This document shows, one piece after another, positions 41,598-54,115 of a stretch of 64,000 nt of DNA. The stretch is from contig NC_058145.1 of assembly GCF_011075055.1 (NCBI RefSeq), forward strand, positions 12,893,894 to 12,957,893, in the 5' to 3' direction. Source of the stretch: Mangifera indica (taxonomy: Eukaryota > Streptophyta > Magnoliopsida > Sapindales > Anacardiaceae). The translations under genes and the position numbers were made by a program. The number at the start of each line of letters is the position of its first letter. Position 1 is the first letter of the stretch. The notes beneath the pieces were generated by a model. It worked only from the letters and a program-made list of their open reading frames with translations. It made no database searches and was not told the DNA's origin.

Positions 41598-43482
41598 CCT
41601 GAAATCCTCAAATTTTCAAATAGATGGGGCTAAATTGATGAATTAAACTTTTCGGAAATCTAAAAAATGGGTAAAAATAGTATAAACATGAATCCCAAAA
41701 TTCTTCGAATAAATACTAATTTAAAACTGTTTGATAATCATCGTACAATGTAAGTGTTATATTGAGACAATTATCCCTAATTTAGAATGTGCATTCTTCT
41801 TCTTGAAGCAACACTTTCAATTATAAAAACGGATGTTATTCCTATTGAAATGGTTAGTTTTCCATTATTTTAAATACTAACAACCTTAAGTTTAATTTAA
41901 CTTCAATCATAATATAACTTAATTGTTAAATCATAAATAAACTTAAATTGATCAATTTAATCTTCGAACATACCTGTGCGTATTTTATACTCCACAAATG
42001 CCTCTTCTCAATCTTTGAAAATCTTGTGAAAAAAATCTAATACATAATCAGCACATTTTACATTATTCACACCACAAAGGATCCTCTCAATCTCCAATCG
42101 GGCAAGAATTTCATCGATCTTCTTTTTGACTCAATAGGGAGTTCCTGGAAATAGTGAAAAATAACCCATTGGATAACTGCCCAAGAAATGTGTGAACTCG
42201 TAGGTGCCCAATAGCCGACATAATGAAAGCAAGTTATATAATCTATTGTGCTCAAATATAAAGTTTTGTTATAAATTTAACAAAATAAATATACGAGAAA
42301 GAAGATTTGAGAAACAGATTTAAAATGTAACAGAAAGAAATAAGAGCAAATTGAGAGAAAAGAAAATAGGAATATATATTACTTTTCCGGATGAACCTAA
42401 TACAAAGAGAAGAGGGGGTACCTATAAGCTAAGCCACTGTCATCGGAGCTCAAATTTTTGACTCTCTCCTTATTGCATTCACTGTTTTTATACTCAAAGT
42501 CGTATACCGAGGCTTATCCATGCCAAATGTTCTTGTGGTGGGAAGCCACCTAGTGTATAACAAGTTTGTTATTACAAACATTTTAAATGAATTGTATTTT
42601 TATGTTAAGTAATATTACGTATATATATATATTTTATATATAAATAATATGTTATAATATGATTTGATAACTTTTAATTAAAAAAATAATATTTAATTAT
42701 ATTATAATATATTATTTTTATATTCAAATTATATATAAAATATGTACGCATAATTTTATCGTTTTATGTTTATTAAGATTTCATTTTGTTTTTAATAATC
42801 AATAATATTATACGTATAAATAATAATGTGTTATCATATGATTAAGTATTATTTTATTTTTAATTATTTAATTATATAATAATATATCATTATTTATACA
42901 TAAAATTATACATATAAAACAACTCTTTAATCATATAACAGTATAAGACCATTCTAAGAACAAAGAATTTAAAGGATCATCACAAATTTGCATTTATTAC
43001 GACTAAGAACGTGGAAATAGGAATTTTGTTGGGAGGGAATCCGATTTGTAAATTGTCAATTCACAGACTTACCCTTATTCAACGGCTTGTGCATTCACAG
43101 AATTCAAGGGTGTTACCGTAAATTGATCTCTTCCCGCCCATCGGGAAAATTAAAGCCTCGACCGTACATTCACTAATGCTTTATCGAATCGAACGACCCA
43201 GAAACGTGCCAAGTCATAAATCCATGTCACAAACTAGCACACTTTAAATTTAAACCACATCCACCGTCGATTGGTCACTTTCCCAAAGTCCAATCCAACG
43301 TTCTGTATTCACCACAACCACAATCCCCGTGAATCCCAAACTGGCCAATTATTCTCCACTTCTCGCTTCTATATATAAGCCCAACACTTTCTTTATTTTA
43401 ACAGCGCAATTCTTATCCTCGAAACAAGTAGGGAAAATTTTCAAACCCTAAACTTTTCAACTTACACGCAAATTCAATTTTA
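41598..43482. other. Spacer and H2B promoter
   Basis: 41600-43000 is AT-rich with no supported gene. A short minus frame at 42067-42255 has no recognisable family. The H2B promoter occupies the last few hundred bases, with a CCAAT box in GGCCAATT near 43343-43350. Confidence 0.45.
43372..43378 (+). promoter_or_regulatory. Probable TATA box of the H2B gene
   Basis: TATATAA lies 111 bp upstream of the ATG at 43483, with a CCAAT motif about 25 bp further upstream. Confidence 0.65.
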
Positions 43483-43923
43483 ATGGCGCCCAAGGCAGAG
43501 AAGAAGCCGGCTGAGAAGAAGCCAGCAGAGGAGAAGAAGACTTCGGTGGCAGAGAAGGCACCAGCTGAGAAGAAGCCTAAGGCCGGAAAGAAGTTGCCGA
43601 AGGAGGCCGCCGCTGGAGACAAGAAGAAGAAGCGCACGAAGAAGAGTACTGAGACATACAAGATCTACATCTTCAAGGTTCTGAAGCAAGTCCACCCTGA
43701 TATCGGTATCTCGTCAAAAGCTATGGGAATCATGAACAGTTTCATCAACGATATCTTCGAGAAGCTTGCTCAAGAGGCCTCTAGGCTGGCCAGGTACAAC
43801 AAAAAGCCCACTATTACTTCTCGGGAGATTCAAACAGCTGTGAGACTTGTACTTCCTGGTGAGCTGGCTAAGCATGCCGTTTCTGAGGGCACCAAGGCTG
43901 TAACAAAGTTCACTTCATCTTGA
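43483..43923 (+). CDS. Histone H2B, 146 aa, intronless
   Basis: A single frame of 146 codons begins with the [18 protein letters not shown] tail, a Lys/Ala/Pro-rich N-terminus typical of plant H2B. The complete histone fold follows: [84 protein letters not shown]. The C-terminal Lys in GTKAVTKF corresponds to the conserved ubiquitination site used in transcription-linked H2B monoubiquitination. The codons are G/C-richer than the flanks, as usual for histone genes. The gene has TATA and CCAAT elements and no intron. It is the intact counterpart of the broken copy at 12678-12890. Confidence 0.97.
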   Translation: MAPKAEKKPAEKKPAEEKKTSVAEKAPAEKKPKAGKKLPKEAAAGDKKKKRTKKSTETYKIYIFKVLKQVHPDIGISSKAMGIMNSFINDIFEKLAQEASRLARYNKKPTITSREIQTAVRLVLPGELAKHAVSEGTKAVTKFTSS

Positions 43924-44572
43924 AGGAATCTGTATTAGGTAATTGATGATGCGTCTGTGTAGCTAAGTAGGTCAGAATTTTGATTTTAGTAGATTGGTAT
44001 GCTGATAGGTTTTTTGTTATATATTGATGTATTTCTGGAGATTGGTGTGATTGAACTGGAAGTTCAATTCTATTGTGCTGTTAAATGAAGTTGAAATACA
44101 ATTTAGTAATTGCTCTTCATTTTAGTATTATCATTTCGATTTGATTCTGTGTCTGCTTCTTGATTGATTTGAGTTCATTTGTGACTCAAAATTTACCAAG
44201 TTTTCTGAGTAGTGTAGGATTATTTATTTATATATTCTTTTCTAAAATAAAGCAAAGTGGAGATGAGGGTGCACCCTGAAGAGCCGGAAGGGATTTCTTG
44301 ACACAATCTGGAACAAGAATTCCAATTTTAAACTGAAATTCATGTAGTATGTTACTTATAATACCCCTTGTTTTGGAGCATTTCGAAAATTGCAGTTCAC
44401 ATGTAGCAATTTAACTTCTTATCGGTTCCTTGGAGTGAACATAATACATTTCCGCCATAAAGGGGAAGTTCCCACCTAAGCTTGGTATGAAAATTGATAT
44501 GTTTCAATGAAGCTAAGCTTATTTTTAGATGATTTTTCTTAGAACTTTTGGTCTCTTTAGGCTTGGAGCCCG
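43924..44572. other. H2B 3' flank and spacer
   Basis: The first ~200 bp is the H2B 3' UTR. Nothing else was recognised. Confidence 0.4.
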
Positions 44573-45030
44573 TAGGGTTGGACTCAAATTGAATTGGCTT
44601 GATTAGAATTTGTGTAACTCAAATTTCAGTTTATTTCTAGTTAAGAGGGTTGACATGTTTTTATAATTAAATTGAATTTAATTTAGAAGGAGTTTGGTTT
44701 GATTTAACTTGTAATTGGGGATGACTTAATTTGATTCGAATTTGGTTTACACATTAATTTGTAATAAGTTATAATTGTTAAAATGATATTGATTCGTGAA
44801 TTATTAAGTAAAATTATATTATTTTGTGAATAAATTATGCATTTAAGCTATAAATCTTATTCATAGATTTAAATCATAAACTTGGGTTAAGATATTTTTT
44901 TTCATTTGAATTGAACTTACTTAAATTATCTTTACTTTTGGTTTGTTGAATTTGAGTTGAATTATTTTTCATTTGAATTAAATTCGAGCTATGTAATGTT
45001 TGAGTTCAATTCGATTTATATTCATCCCTA
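44573..45030. mobile_element. TAGGG-family MITE-like element, copy D (diverged, enlarged)
   Basis: The left end is TAGGGTTGGACTCAAATTGA and the reversed right end is TAGGGATGAATATAAATCGA. The interior has GAATTGAATT / TTTGAATTGAA-type words in both orientations. At 458 bp it is longer than copies A-C, so it may hold an insertion or be a related subfamily. No matching 8-bp duplication is visible. Confidence 0.55.
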
Positions 45031-45050
45031 TGCCTATAATTTGAATACTC

Positions 45051-45051
<1 letters not shown>

Positions 45052-45095
<44 letters not shown>
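45052..45095. repeat. (TA)n microsatellite
   Basis: About 22 TA units, immediately 3' of the MITE-like element ending at 45030. Confidence 0.95.
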
Positions 45096-45097
<2 letters not shown>

Positions 45098-45779
45098 ATC
45101 TATGGATGACTTTTTATATACATATTACCCATCAAAATGTATAATTGTAGGGAATGAATGAAAATGAAGTTGCGGACCACGGACCGTTTCAACTTCTAAA
45201 TTAATTGATGGGGGCACTTACAGAAAATGTAAGAGAAAGAATCCGATATTCTCATGCTTGGTTCATAATACATGAATTCAAATATCAAGAAAGGAAAAAA
45301 AAGTAAAACAAAATATATGAATCATGATAATAAATTCTCTGAAAATGAGTATTATCTTTTACACAACACAATGTATTCTATTTTTTGATGAGAGTCGATA
45401 AGACCCACAAGTATGTGATATGGTCATTTTGGTCATTTCCTATTGTTAGTTGATGTGCTAATGAATTGTGACTACGTGTGAGAAAAAAACTGAAATTCTG
45501 GCCTGATGTCAGATTGTGTATGGGGGATGTATGCTCGTATATCAATTGTCACGTGGACTATAAAAGAATTGTTTTGTGATTTGTGGAGTGAACTAATGCA
45601 TGACCCTGCATAAAAAAGATATATCCCTGTGATATCTATTACAACCAGACTTTATAAGTTCGATCTTATCGCTTGATGTTGGCTACATCCAATCTAATTT
45701 GATATTATAAATTTTAAAATCACAGATAATACGAGTTCTTTACACCTCTGCAAGTTTTGTGTTTTAATTGTGCATGGAT
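45096..45779. other. Spacer
   Basis: No gene or repeat was recognised. Confidence 0.35.
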
Positions 45780-46180
45780 AGTGTGGTTAAAGAGGGTTTG
45801 CTTCGAATATTTCAATGTAGGAGAAGAGGCAAGTTGGGGTGCTTATGATTTCAGTAGTTTTAGTTTGTATGCCTAAAAAGATTAAGTATGCTACATACTT
45901 GTTCTTGGGTGATTCCAAAGTATGGTGAAAGATGACCGCCGAGATGATGGACGTGACTTGGATGAGTGGGACAAAGTTTAGGAGATTGTTTGATGTTGAG
46001 TTTAAAATATCTAATATGACATATATGCAAGCTTAAGAGTTTATAAATCTGCAACAAGGGTTCAACAATATGAAAGAATATTCCATCCGGTTTAACGCTT
46101 TGATGAGTTTATACGTGGACTTAATCTTTGTCATAACCTGAAAGGTTATGATGGAGATCATCTACGGCAGTCCTACACAT
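45780..46180 (+). mobile_element. Decayed Ty3/gypsy gag remnant
   Basis: One plus-strand frame from about 45876 reads KIKYATYLFLGDSKVW, a TGA where the family has the second Trp of the WW pair, then KMTAEMMDVTWMSGTKFRRLFDVEF. A TAA follows, then EFINLQQGFNNMKEYSIRFNAL. This order (YAxYxLxGxAxxWW, the W..F...F..KY helix, EFxxLxQGxxSVxEYxxxF) is that of the retrotransposon gag domain. Two in-frame stops show it is dead. Neither LTR nor pol is found beside it. Confidence 0.75.
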
Positions 46181-46836
46181 AAGAATAAGGTATGACTCCT
46201 ACTCGTCACTGCCACCATCATTCCTACTCGTACCACCACACTGCCACAACAAATGAAACTAGAGCTCAGCCGCATCCCTGCATCTACGAAACCATGTGCT
46301 ATCTCCCATGACAACTACCACAACTACTAAAGCTCCAACCTTGAAGACAAGTCACTAAATTCTGAAGTTACACAGATGTATTGTCCCTGAAAGCAGTGAA
46401 GTTTTCTAAGCAACTTGATGTTCTTCACTTAATCCTGTGCGACTTCCTTTCAAGTAATTAAATTTTATATATGTCAGTTAAAACTATTTATGTTCATTTC
46501 TCCGTAAAAACATCTTAGATATGAATCAGCAAAAAAATAAAAAAAGACAAATTTATCTTCTTTCAGGTAAAATATAGAGAAATGACCATTATTATTAACC
46601 AAAATTGCCATGATCCACATTCTCAGACATTTTAAAGTAACTCACAGCAGATGATATTTCTGCTGACTCATCAATGATGTATGCACAACAATCTCAGTTC
46701 CTCAACTTCTTGTTTCAATCACTACCTTCTTAATCTAAAAGCATTACACCAATTGTCAAGATGATGTATATATCATAATATATATATACACACACAGAAA
46801 CTGGCTTCATATTTGTAATTTTACTGGGATCTTGGT
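46181..46836. other. Spacer and 3' flank of the Harbinger-derived gene
   Basis: Nothing recognised beyond a short TA/CA-rich run near 46775-46795. The right part is probably 3' UTR of the minus-strand gene. Confidence 0.35.
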
Positions 46837-49800
46837 TCAGTAGCCTGGTGGCAATTTTCTCGACAAATAGAGAGAGAGCTCATCTCTCAAATGTGCACCT
46901 TTTATGTCAAGGTTTCCACAAATCTGTTGGGGATAACCTGAGTCATGGTCATGAAGTAAAGGCATTTCCTCCTGCACCTCATCTTCCAAATCTATAACAA
47001 TGTTATGAAGCAAGCAGCAAACAAGAATAATCCTTGGTAACTTATGCTTGTCAGGTCTCCACATAACTCCTTGTATAATCTTCCACATATCTTTTAATCT
47101 TGCCAGTGCCCTTTGTGCCACCATTTGCGTCATAGAATGTCGTCTATTGAACTCAGCTTTGAACTGAGGCAGCTCTTTTCCTTCATAAGGAGTCATAAGA
47201 TAGGGCAGTAAAGGATAGGCTGAATCCCCAATTATATATTCTCCCATTTCTGCTCCTTCAGAGAGCTCTAAGGTTTTCCCATTCAACCTCTCTCCTTTAT
47301 CACACAGTTTGTAGAAATTTGAACTCTGAAAGACCAACCAGTCTTCCATTTTCCCTGGCCATCCAGTGACAATGTCTCGGAACCTCATTTCAGGGTCCAC
47401 AATTGCCTGCAAGATCATGCTGTGATTCTTCTCCTGATCAAGCCACACATTACTTGTGGGGTCCGAGGAAGGCAAACACATCATTACATGTGTGGTATCA
47501 ACCACACCACAGCAATTAGGGAGGCCTTGAATCTTCTGAAACTTAGATTTTATTTTTGCAATTTCTGTTTCAGACGAAGGCCACTGCAGGTGATGAAGCC
47601 CCCTTTCTTCCAAGGCCTCCACAAAACGCCACGTCACTTGAGAGACAGTTGAGTGGTGTAGTCCGCATGAATCACCGATCGTCATTAGTGAATCACCAGA
47701 GCTCAGCCTTCTTAAAGCAATAGCTACTTGATCATGTAATGACAAATTTTTGCCACTTGTAAATGAAAAACCCCCTGTCTTAACCATCATACTTTCCTCC
47801 ACAAGTGAGCATATGTAACTGAAGGTTTTTCCAGAGATCTTGAAAACAGATTGGAATCTGTCTAAACCCTTTGATGGGGAATGAAAACCTGCACAGTGTA
47901 GACATTAAAAGAAAAGGAATTAGATCAGATTTTAAAAAAAAAAATTGTTGGACATCACAAAAGGAGTTGCATAAAAACATCAGATAAATCACTGATGTTA
48001 AAATAAGAAAAGACTCGTGCAGAGTTTCTTATTTTAGGGACATTTTACAAGGATTTTATCTCAGGAAATCATTCTCAATTTATCCAAATTTTATCTTCAT
48101 GTTGTAAAAGAATATTACAATTGCACAAGATAAGATTCTTAAACATAAATCCGCAAAAATAAGGAATGGCCAAACTCATTGAAATTACAAAGCTATAATA
48201 AGCTTATCCTACATGCTTCATGTTGAATATGGACTGATACAGATTATTACAAAATCTTGAAATCAGAGATAGCAAATATCTGATATTCTCAGTCAGCAAT
48301 GAACATGATCAATAAAAAAAAAAAAAGAACATGATCTAGTCATTGGAGCAATAATGAATCACAAAATTGATATTTCATATCATATAGCTACTGAATTCAT
48401 CATATACAACAACTAAAAAGTAACTGATATTAGGTCTATACAAAACATTATTGATTATCTGTTGGACAAGTTAAACAAGAATTACATTTAGTTGAACATT
48501 TATGTTTCCTGATGTCAAGCAAGCAATTAAATCCAGAAAAAATCTCATGATTTTATAAATCAAAATCTATAGGAATTATGATACCAAGAACACCATAAGA
48601 GTCAAAAGATAACCATTTACAACTGAAAATCAAAGAACAGAACATGTAAGAAAAAACAGTTAACAGGAACCTATGCGACAGGCACAAACCTACTCTTGAG
48701 GTGTAATCCCTGCAATGCATTGTTACTGAACCTATTAGAGATTACAAAAATAGCAGCAACCTTGTAAAACCCCTCTCTAGTCGTGTACACTTTAAGTATC
48801 CCCAAAGGAGAGGGGTTTTCAATTTGATATCAGAGCAAGACCCAACTGAAAGTGTGTGGATGATCATAGTAGCTCAAAGGGATGAAGGAATGCCAACGAG
48901 AATGTAAGATCCTAAAGGGGAGTGAATAATGACATCCCACATGGCTTGGGATTGATAAAAGAAGATTAACTGATAGTTTGTAGAACTCTTAAGTTGTCAA
49001 GATGAACTTTAGGTTGTAAAGCCCAAAACTAAAACTGTGATAGATAATACATTCTAAGCGGACAATTTCTTGACAATGAGGCAAGTTGTTGGACCAAAAT
49101 GTTACAAACCTAGTATTGTTTCTACAGAGGAGATCTCACAGAACAAATTTGGGCAAACCATAAAATTTAATCCAGCAGAGTTAAGGAAAAGCAAACCAGT
49201 CTATTTATTCAAGTAGTTTAGTTTTATAAAATGTATCAACTGTAAGTCTGTGTAAATTTGCCACAATGATCCACCAAGCAAACCCTTCATACTGGCCATT
49301 GCCAAATTATTGAATGTTTTCAAGGTTCTAAAACTAATTGTCTCTCATCAATAAGTGCAGAAGATATTGTATTATTAATTTATCTTTTAAGCAACAAAAT
49401 AAATTCTAGGAATTCTGGAACCTTAAAACTAGGAAAATAACAGGGTATGAGGGAACTTCAGCATTAAACAAATACAGTCAGGAAATTGGAATCAGCAAGG
49501 TGTAAAAAATCCAATCTGCCAATTAGAATCAGCAATTTACAAGTGTTAATCACAAAATTTTCACCCACATCACATATGCATAGCTGCATTTTCAAGCCCA
49601 ATGAACTACAAGCACATACACATCATTTTATCATTTAGTCAAAGAAGATAAGACATAGATAGCACAACATAAAAAAAGAAAAAATTGCCACTTCTACTCC
49701 TGTTGAACGATGCCTTTTTATTGAATGTTTCAAGATATGAGTGTATACTGATACAAGTTAACAAAAAAAGGATAACAGTTCTTCTACGGATAAAACCACA

Positions 49801-51582
49801 AACAATGGCCCAGTTAGGCAAGTGCAACCTTGACATTGGAAAATCCTTGAAAGGCTTATACCACAAATAAACTTGACTAAATATCTTATATAAGAAACCA
49901 TTTAGAAACCTGACAAATGAAACCTCTCTGAAGCGCCAGCCCAACTAGTTTATATGGCAACTTGAAATCATAACTTAAGAAGAAAGAGGAGTTGTCTGCT
50001 TTCATATCCTCTTGTGCATTGTACAGAAACTTCCTTTGGGTTAGATGTTTCATATAAATACAAACAAGTCATGTTCAATCACTGACCTTACATAAAATAG
50101 AGATCTCATGCTGATAAAGTTCTTATATAGTCCATCCTTTTTATCTAAGAGACAAGCATTTTATTGACATGTTATATCTGTCAATCTCTTTCAAGACTAA
50201 AAATAGATTTCCGCAAGAGAAAGGACTTTACTTTATGATCACTCTCCCCAACCTTCTAATTCCACACAGCCCACTTTTAATGTAGTCCATAAAATAATTA
50301 CAGATATGATTATCTATTTTATTAACCATTATTAACAATACAATGAAGAGCTAGAAAGCAAGAAAAGGAAGAAAAAAGCATTCTTAACCTCTCAACCAAA
50401 TGTATAATTCCTCCAAGAGAAAAAGCATAAATTGTAAACTTTAAGTAACAAGGGTCTTATGACGTCAATTAAAATTTTGTGGCTGAGATATGCAAAATCT
50501 AGGTGACAGCACTATTTATTTTTTAAGTTTCACATATTTCCAACTCCATTCAGCATGACTATAGCCTTCAATACAATCAGTTTCAACCATCATCTCTCAG
50601 CAGCAGAAAGTTCACAAAATTTTCCCTCTTTATATCAGTCAAAAGTAAGATCATTTTTTCGACCTTGAAGATAAGTCATCTGATATTCCAACTTTTTGAT
50701 ATGTTAAGTTAATCATGAGTATTTGCTTAATCATTTCCTTTTTTGGGGGGAATAAAATTTTCCCTTACAAGATAAATTAAAAACCATACTTCCCTGAGTT
50801 AGAGGCTGGAAAAAAGTGACCATTCTTACCAATCAATATGTGGCTTTGAAATGTGATTTACCTAAACTACACTTGTTGAGGACCAAAAGATTATTCATAA
50901 ATTTTATTCCTAATTTAAAAATGGAAGGGGTCCATATTGATTTGTTCCTATGAGTCACTTAATAAAAATATTAATCAGAACATAATTTTAATGATAACAT
51001 GAAAAAATCCATTTTCAGCGGACACGGAATTTACACAAGAGAAGGGATCGTTAAATGAAGAAGATACTATTTTTCTCTTAATTTCAACTACTTTGGCCAT
51101 CATCAGCAATATTATACGGTAAAAAAAAAGTCTGATTAGATAACAAAAAAAAATGTTTGGTGAGCAGAAGCACTGAAATGTCAGATTAGGGATCCTGCTT
51201 ATATATTCCCAAATGCATTTCGTTTGTCAACGAATAAACTTGAACAAGATATAATGCATAAATCCAACAAGCCAAAATTAAATTCAGAAGTCCTGCAAAT
51301 AAAATCAACACATGTTCATCTTACCCTGAATGGTCAACAGAAGCAACAACATATCAAAAAGATGAAGAACATGAACAAAAGACAACTCAGATATGCAACA
51401 TGAAAGCAGGACAGTTAAACATTAAAATTTAGAATGAAAAAGATACCATTAATCCTCTCGGAATACTCATGCCACCAATCAGCAGAAGCTTCCTTCTCAG
51501 AAGACCCAGAAGCAGAAGCATTCCCTTCCGTTTTTTTGTCAAGTTTTCTTTTTTTCTTTAACCCTCCTCTTAAAGGAGCCAT
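46837..51582 (-). CDS. PIF/Harbinger transposase-derived nuclear protein (ALP1/HARBI1-like), 395 aa
   Basis: Two minus-strand exons, 51582-51447 and 47888-46837, join at a phase-1 GT-AG junction to 396 codons across a 3.56-kb intron. Exon 1 gives a basic, nuclear-signal-like start (MAPLRGGLKKKRKLDKK) and DWWHEYSERING. Exon 2 has a helix-turn-helix-like part (LSLHDQVAIALRRLSSGDS, STVSQVTWRFVEAL) followed by a DDE_Tnp_4-type domain: GLPNCCGVVDTTHVMM (Asp176), GEYIIGDSAYPLLPYL (Asp267) and FNRRHS. Where active transposases have a catalytic Glu in the ER-FG-LK motif, this protein has AQRALARLK (Gln at about 304). This, a single-copy gene structure with a large intron and no flanking inverted repeats point to a host-domesticated transposase. 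It resembles the plant group that includes Arabidopsis At3g55350 and ALP1, the latter being a Polycomb-complex-associated protein. A chromatin role is inferred. Confidence 0.9.
47889..51446 (-). other. Large intron of the Harbinger-derived gene
   Basis: This 3.56-kb intron holds no convincing gene. Around 48760-49020 it contains a fragment resembling dispersed plant retroelement-flank sequence: GAGAGGGGTTTTCAATTTGATATCAGAGC and a CCCACATGGCTTGGGA motif, the latter like the 'CCCACATCG' found near LTRs. The other open frames (for example 49639-49944, minus) show no family resemblance. Confidence 0.5.
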
Positions 51583-52502
51583 CAGCTGGATAAAACAAAA
51601 CCCAAATTACTCAAAGCTCAAAAACAAGAACCCACTAGCTTCAAACAACAACAAATCATAAGCTCCCGGTGAGAATCAACACAAAAGCCAATACCCATTA
51701 ATCATAACACAAACACATATGTAGCTATCATGAGACAATGATGAAAAGAATAGTGGGTTACGGCATGCAAGAAAGTCTTTTGATTTATTAATTCATTTAT
51801 TTATAAACGCGTAAACTAAAATAAAACAAAAGGAAAAGAAAAGGTTAATGAAAAACACATACAACAGTATGTTAATGTGTGCGAGGGTGAGATTCTCAAA
51901 GCATGCAAGAAAACAAGAAATGGTGAAGCTTATATGGAGGTAACTGGTGAGAAATCAAGCAACACTTGTGGGTTAGTCTTCGTTTAAAGACACAATGTGG
52001 CAAGAAAGTGAAAGAGAATACATGGACTAAAACTAACTTTTTTTTCTCTTTTTAATTTGGTTTCGGCAGAGACAATCGCTTTCTCTCTTTCTCCTCTCTC
52101 TTACAAGCGATAAATTCCATCGCAAGAGAATTGTAGCTTAAAGTGTATTATTACAATAATAGGCGATTCTTAGTGAATTGACAGAAATACCATTTGCTCT
52201 CTTTAATTCTTTAGATGGTAATAGGTATAAAATTCAGTGATTCAGTCATCATCCATGACCACTTTTGCCATTTCTGCATGTGACATTTTTTATATTTATA
52301 AGTTTAAATAAGATATAAATAGAAAATAAAATAAAATTTTAGAATATAGTGGAGTTGGCAAGCATGCAGGTGAATAAATTGAATTAAAATCAATGTTCTT
52401 ATTCCACTCTTCCAATTAAAATTGTGTGGAAATCGGAAGAGTTGTAGTTCATAAAACGTATATTATCTTGCAATCAAAATGTGTTACAGTACGCAAATTT
52501 AT
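51583..52502. other. Promoter of the Harbinger-derived gene and spacer
   Basis: The 5' UTR and promoter of the minus-strand gene lie just above 51582. A CT-rich tract (TTTCTCTCTTTCTCCTCTCTCTT) lies at about 52078-52100. Nothing else was recognised. 52494-52502 is a possible target duplication. Confidence 0.4.
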
Positions 52503-53395
52503 GGGCCAAATGGTAATTTTTCTCTCGAACTTTGATACGATTGAAGAGTTAATTTTTTTACTGTCATGTCAAAGTTTTGCTATTTTATCCCATATATAAT
52601 AGCATGATATCGCTTATACCCCTAATAGTTTGAGAAAATTAATTTTCATCTTAACAATTTTATATTTTTTCCTTTTTCATTTCTTTGCTGTTAAAAACAA
52701 TCTTAGGGTCTGATAGATCTAGAAGTGGTTTAGGTTTACATGAGTAGCGAGATATCTAAAAATTAGCGAAAAATGACAAGTTTAACCAAAACTGAGATTG
52801 TTAATGATAGATTTGGGTGAAAAATGATTGATTTAAACGAGTTCTAACATTTTCTAAATCAAATTAGTTGTTAATAAGGGCGAAAAATCAAGAAATTGTA
52901 CACATGATTGAAAACGTGATGACAATAGGAGATTTCAATCACACAATTGTTAAAAGTTGAAAGGTTGGTTGATAGATACAAGGGTGGCGATAACAAGAGA
53001 GAAATAGTCCTCTCGACGGCTTTTTTGCAATTTTATTTTATTTTTTTATAATTATTAATCAAAAGTGGATAAAAACTTTATACATTTTTTAGACAATTTT
53101 ATATTTATCTTCAATAAATACAATTTACATTCAATAAAGATTATATGTTATTATATGATTAAGTGATTTGAATTATAAATAAAGTAACACTCAATTATAT
53201 GATAACATATCATCTATATACTCAGACTATATATATAAAATATTTCTTATTAACATTTTTGTTTTTCAACAATTTTATAAAAAATAAAAAATTAACTGAT
53301 TTTATTAACAAATAGATAAGAAAATAGATTTTTAAACTTAAAAAGTGTTGGTTTTAACAAAGTTGTGGTGGAAAATTTATATAGATTATTGGGCC
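52503..53395. mobile_element. Possible long-TIR Mutator-like element, copy 4 (893 bp, weak)
   Basis: The ends GGGCCAAATGGTAATTTTTC and, reversed, GGCCCAATAATCTATATAAA are partly alike. The flanks CAAATTTAT (52494-52502) and TAAATTTAT (53396-53404) match at 8 of 9 bases. Inner arms are more diverged than in copies 1-3 and I could not align them far. No ORF with a known domain. The flank match in AT-rich DNA could be chance. Confidence 0.4.
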
Positions 53396-53877
53396 TAAAT
53401 TTATGTAGTCAAAAACAGGCAATGTACCACCCAACGTTTAAGTTGACAGTAATTTCCATTTTTGTGAAAATAACCTCCTTGATTTGTATTTGGGGGTATT
53501 CTAGTCAAATGGCTGCTGCAGAGCCCTTTTGGGCTATATGGACTCATTTCGGCCCACAAAATATGGGCTCAGTTGACAATTGAGTTACAACCGAACCCAG
53601 AAGAGGATTATTTTATTTTTACTTTTTTGAATTTTTGTGTAATTGAAAAAGATGGCTGATTTTGATATTTTATAGAGAGACCGATGGAAAAGCATATTAT
53701 GATTAGACAAATATCAATTTTATTAAGGATTTCATTGACTGCTTTATTTTAATTTGAACATTAGGATCTCCACCCTGATGAAGTTGGATTTTAGTAATTA
53801 AAATTTTGAGCCAACTCAATTTTGGGTTTTAATATCTTGATCCCAATTTTTTAAGAGGGGATAAAAATGCTGACTTT
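53396..53877. other. Spacer
   Basis: Nothing recognised. A 72-codon frame at 53365-53583 has no features. Confidence 0.3.
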
Positions 53878-54115
53878 TAGGTATGGATTCGAGTTGAATT
53901 ACTTGTGTGTAACTTACAGTTTGACTTGAATTTATTTAAATTATGCTTGAATAGATTGAGTTTAATCTGAGTCTAAACAAAGAGTTTAGCTCTTATATGT
54001 TAACTAGCCAATTTCAAGTTAATAGTATTGAAATCGATATGATTCACAAGCTAAATTCAAAACATTATTGTTTTATATAAATTTAAAATGATATCGTTTT
54101 AGCTTTAATATATAA
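53878..54115. mobile_element. Truncated TAGGG-family MITE copy
   Basis: It starts TAGGTATGGATTCGAGTTGA, runs through TTTAAAATGATATCGTTTTAG, the family's central motif, and is then lost. The right half is missing. Confidence 0.5.

Noticed and set aside
43413..43695. Two minus-strand frames over the H2B N-terminus
   Set aside because: Ser/Leu/Phe-rich antisense shadows of the Lys-rich histone tail.
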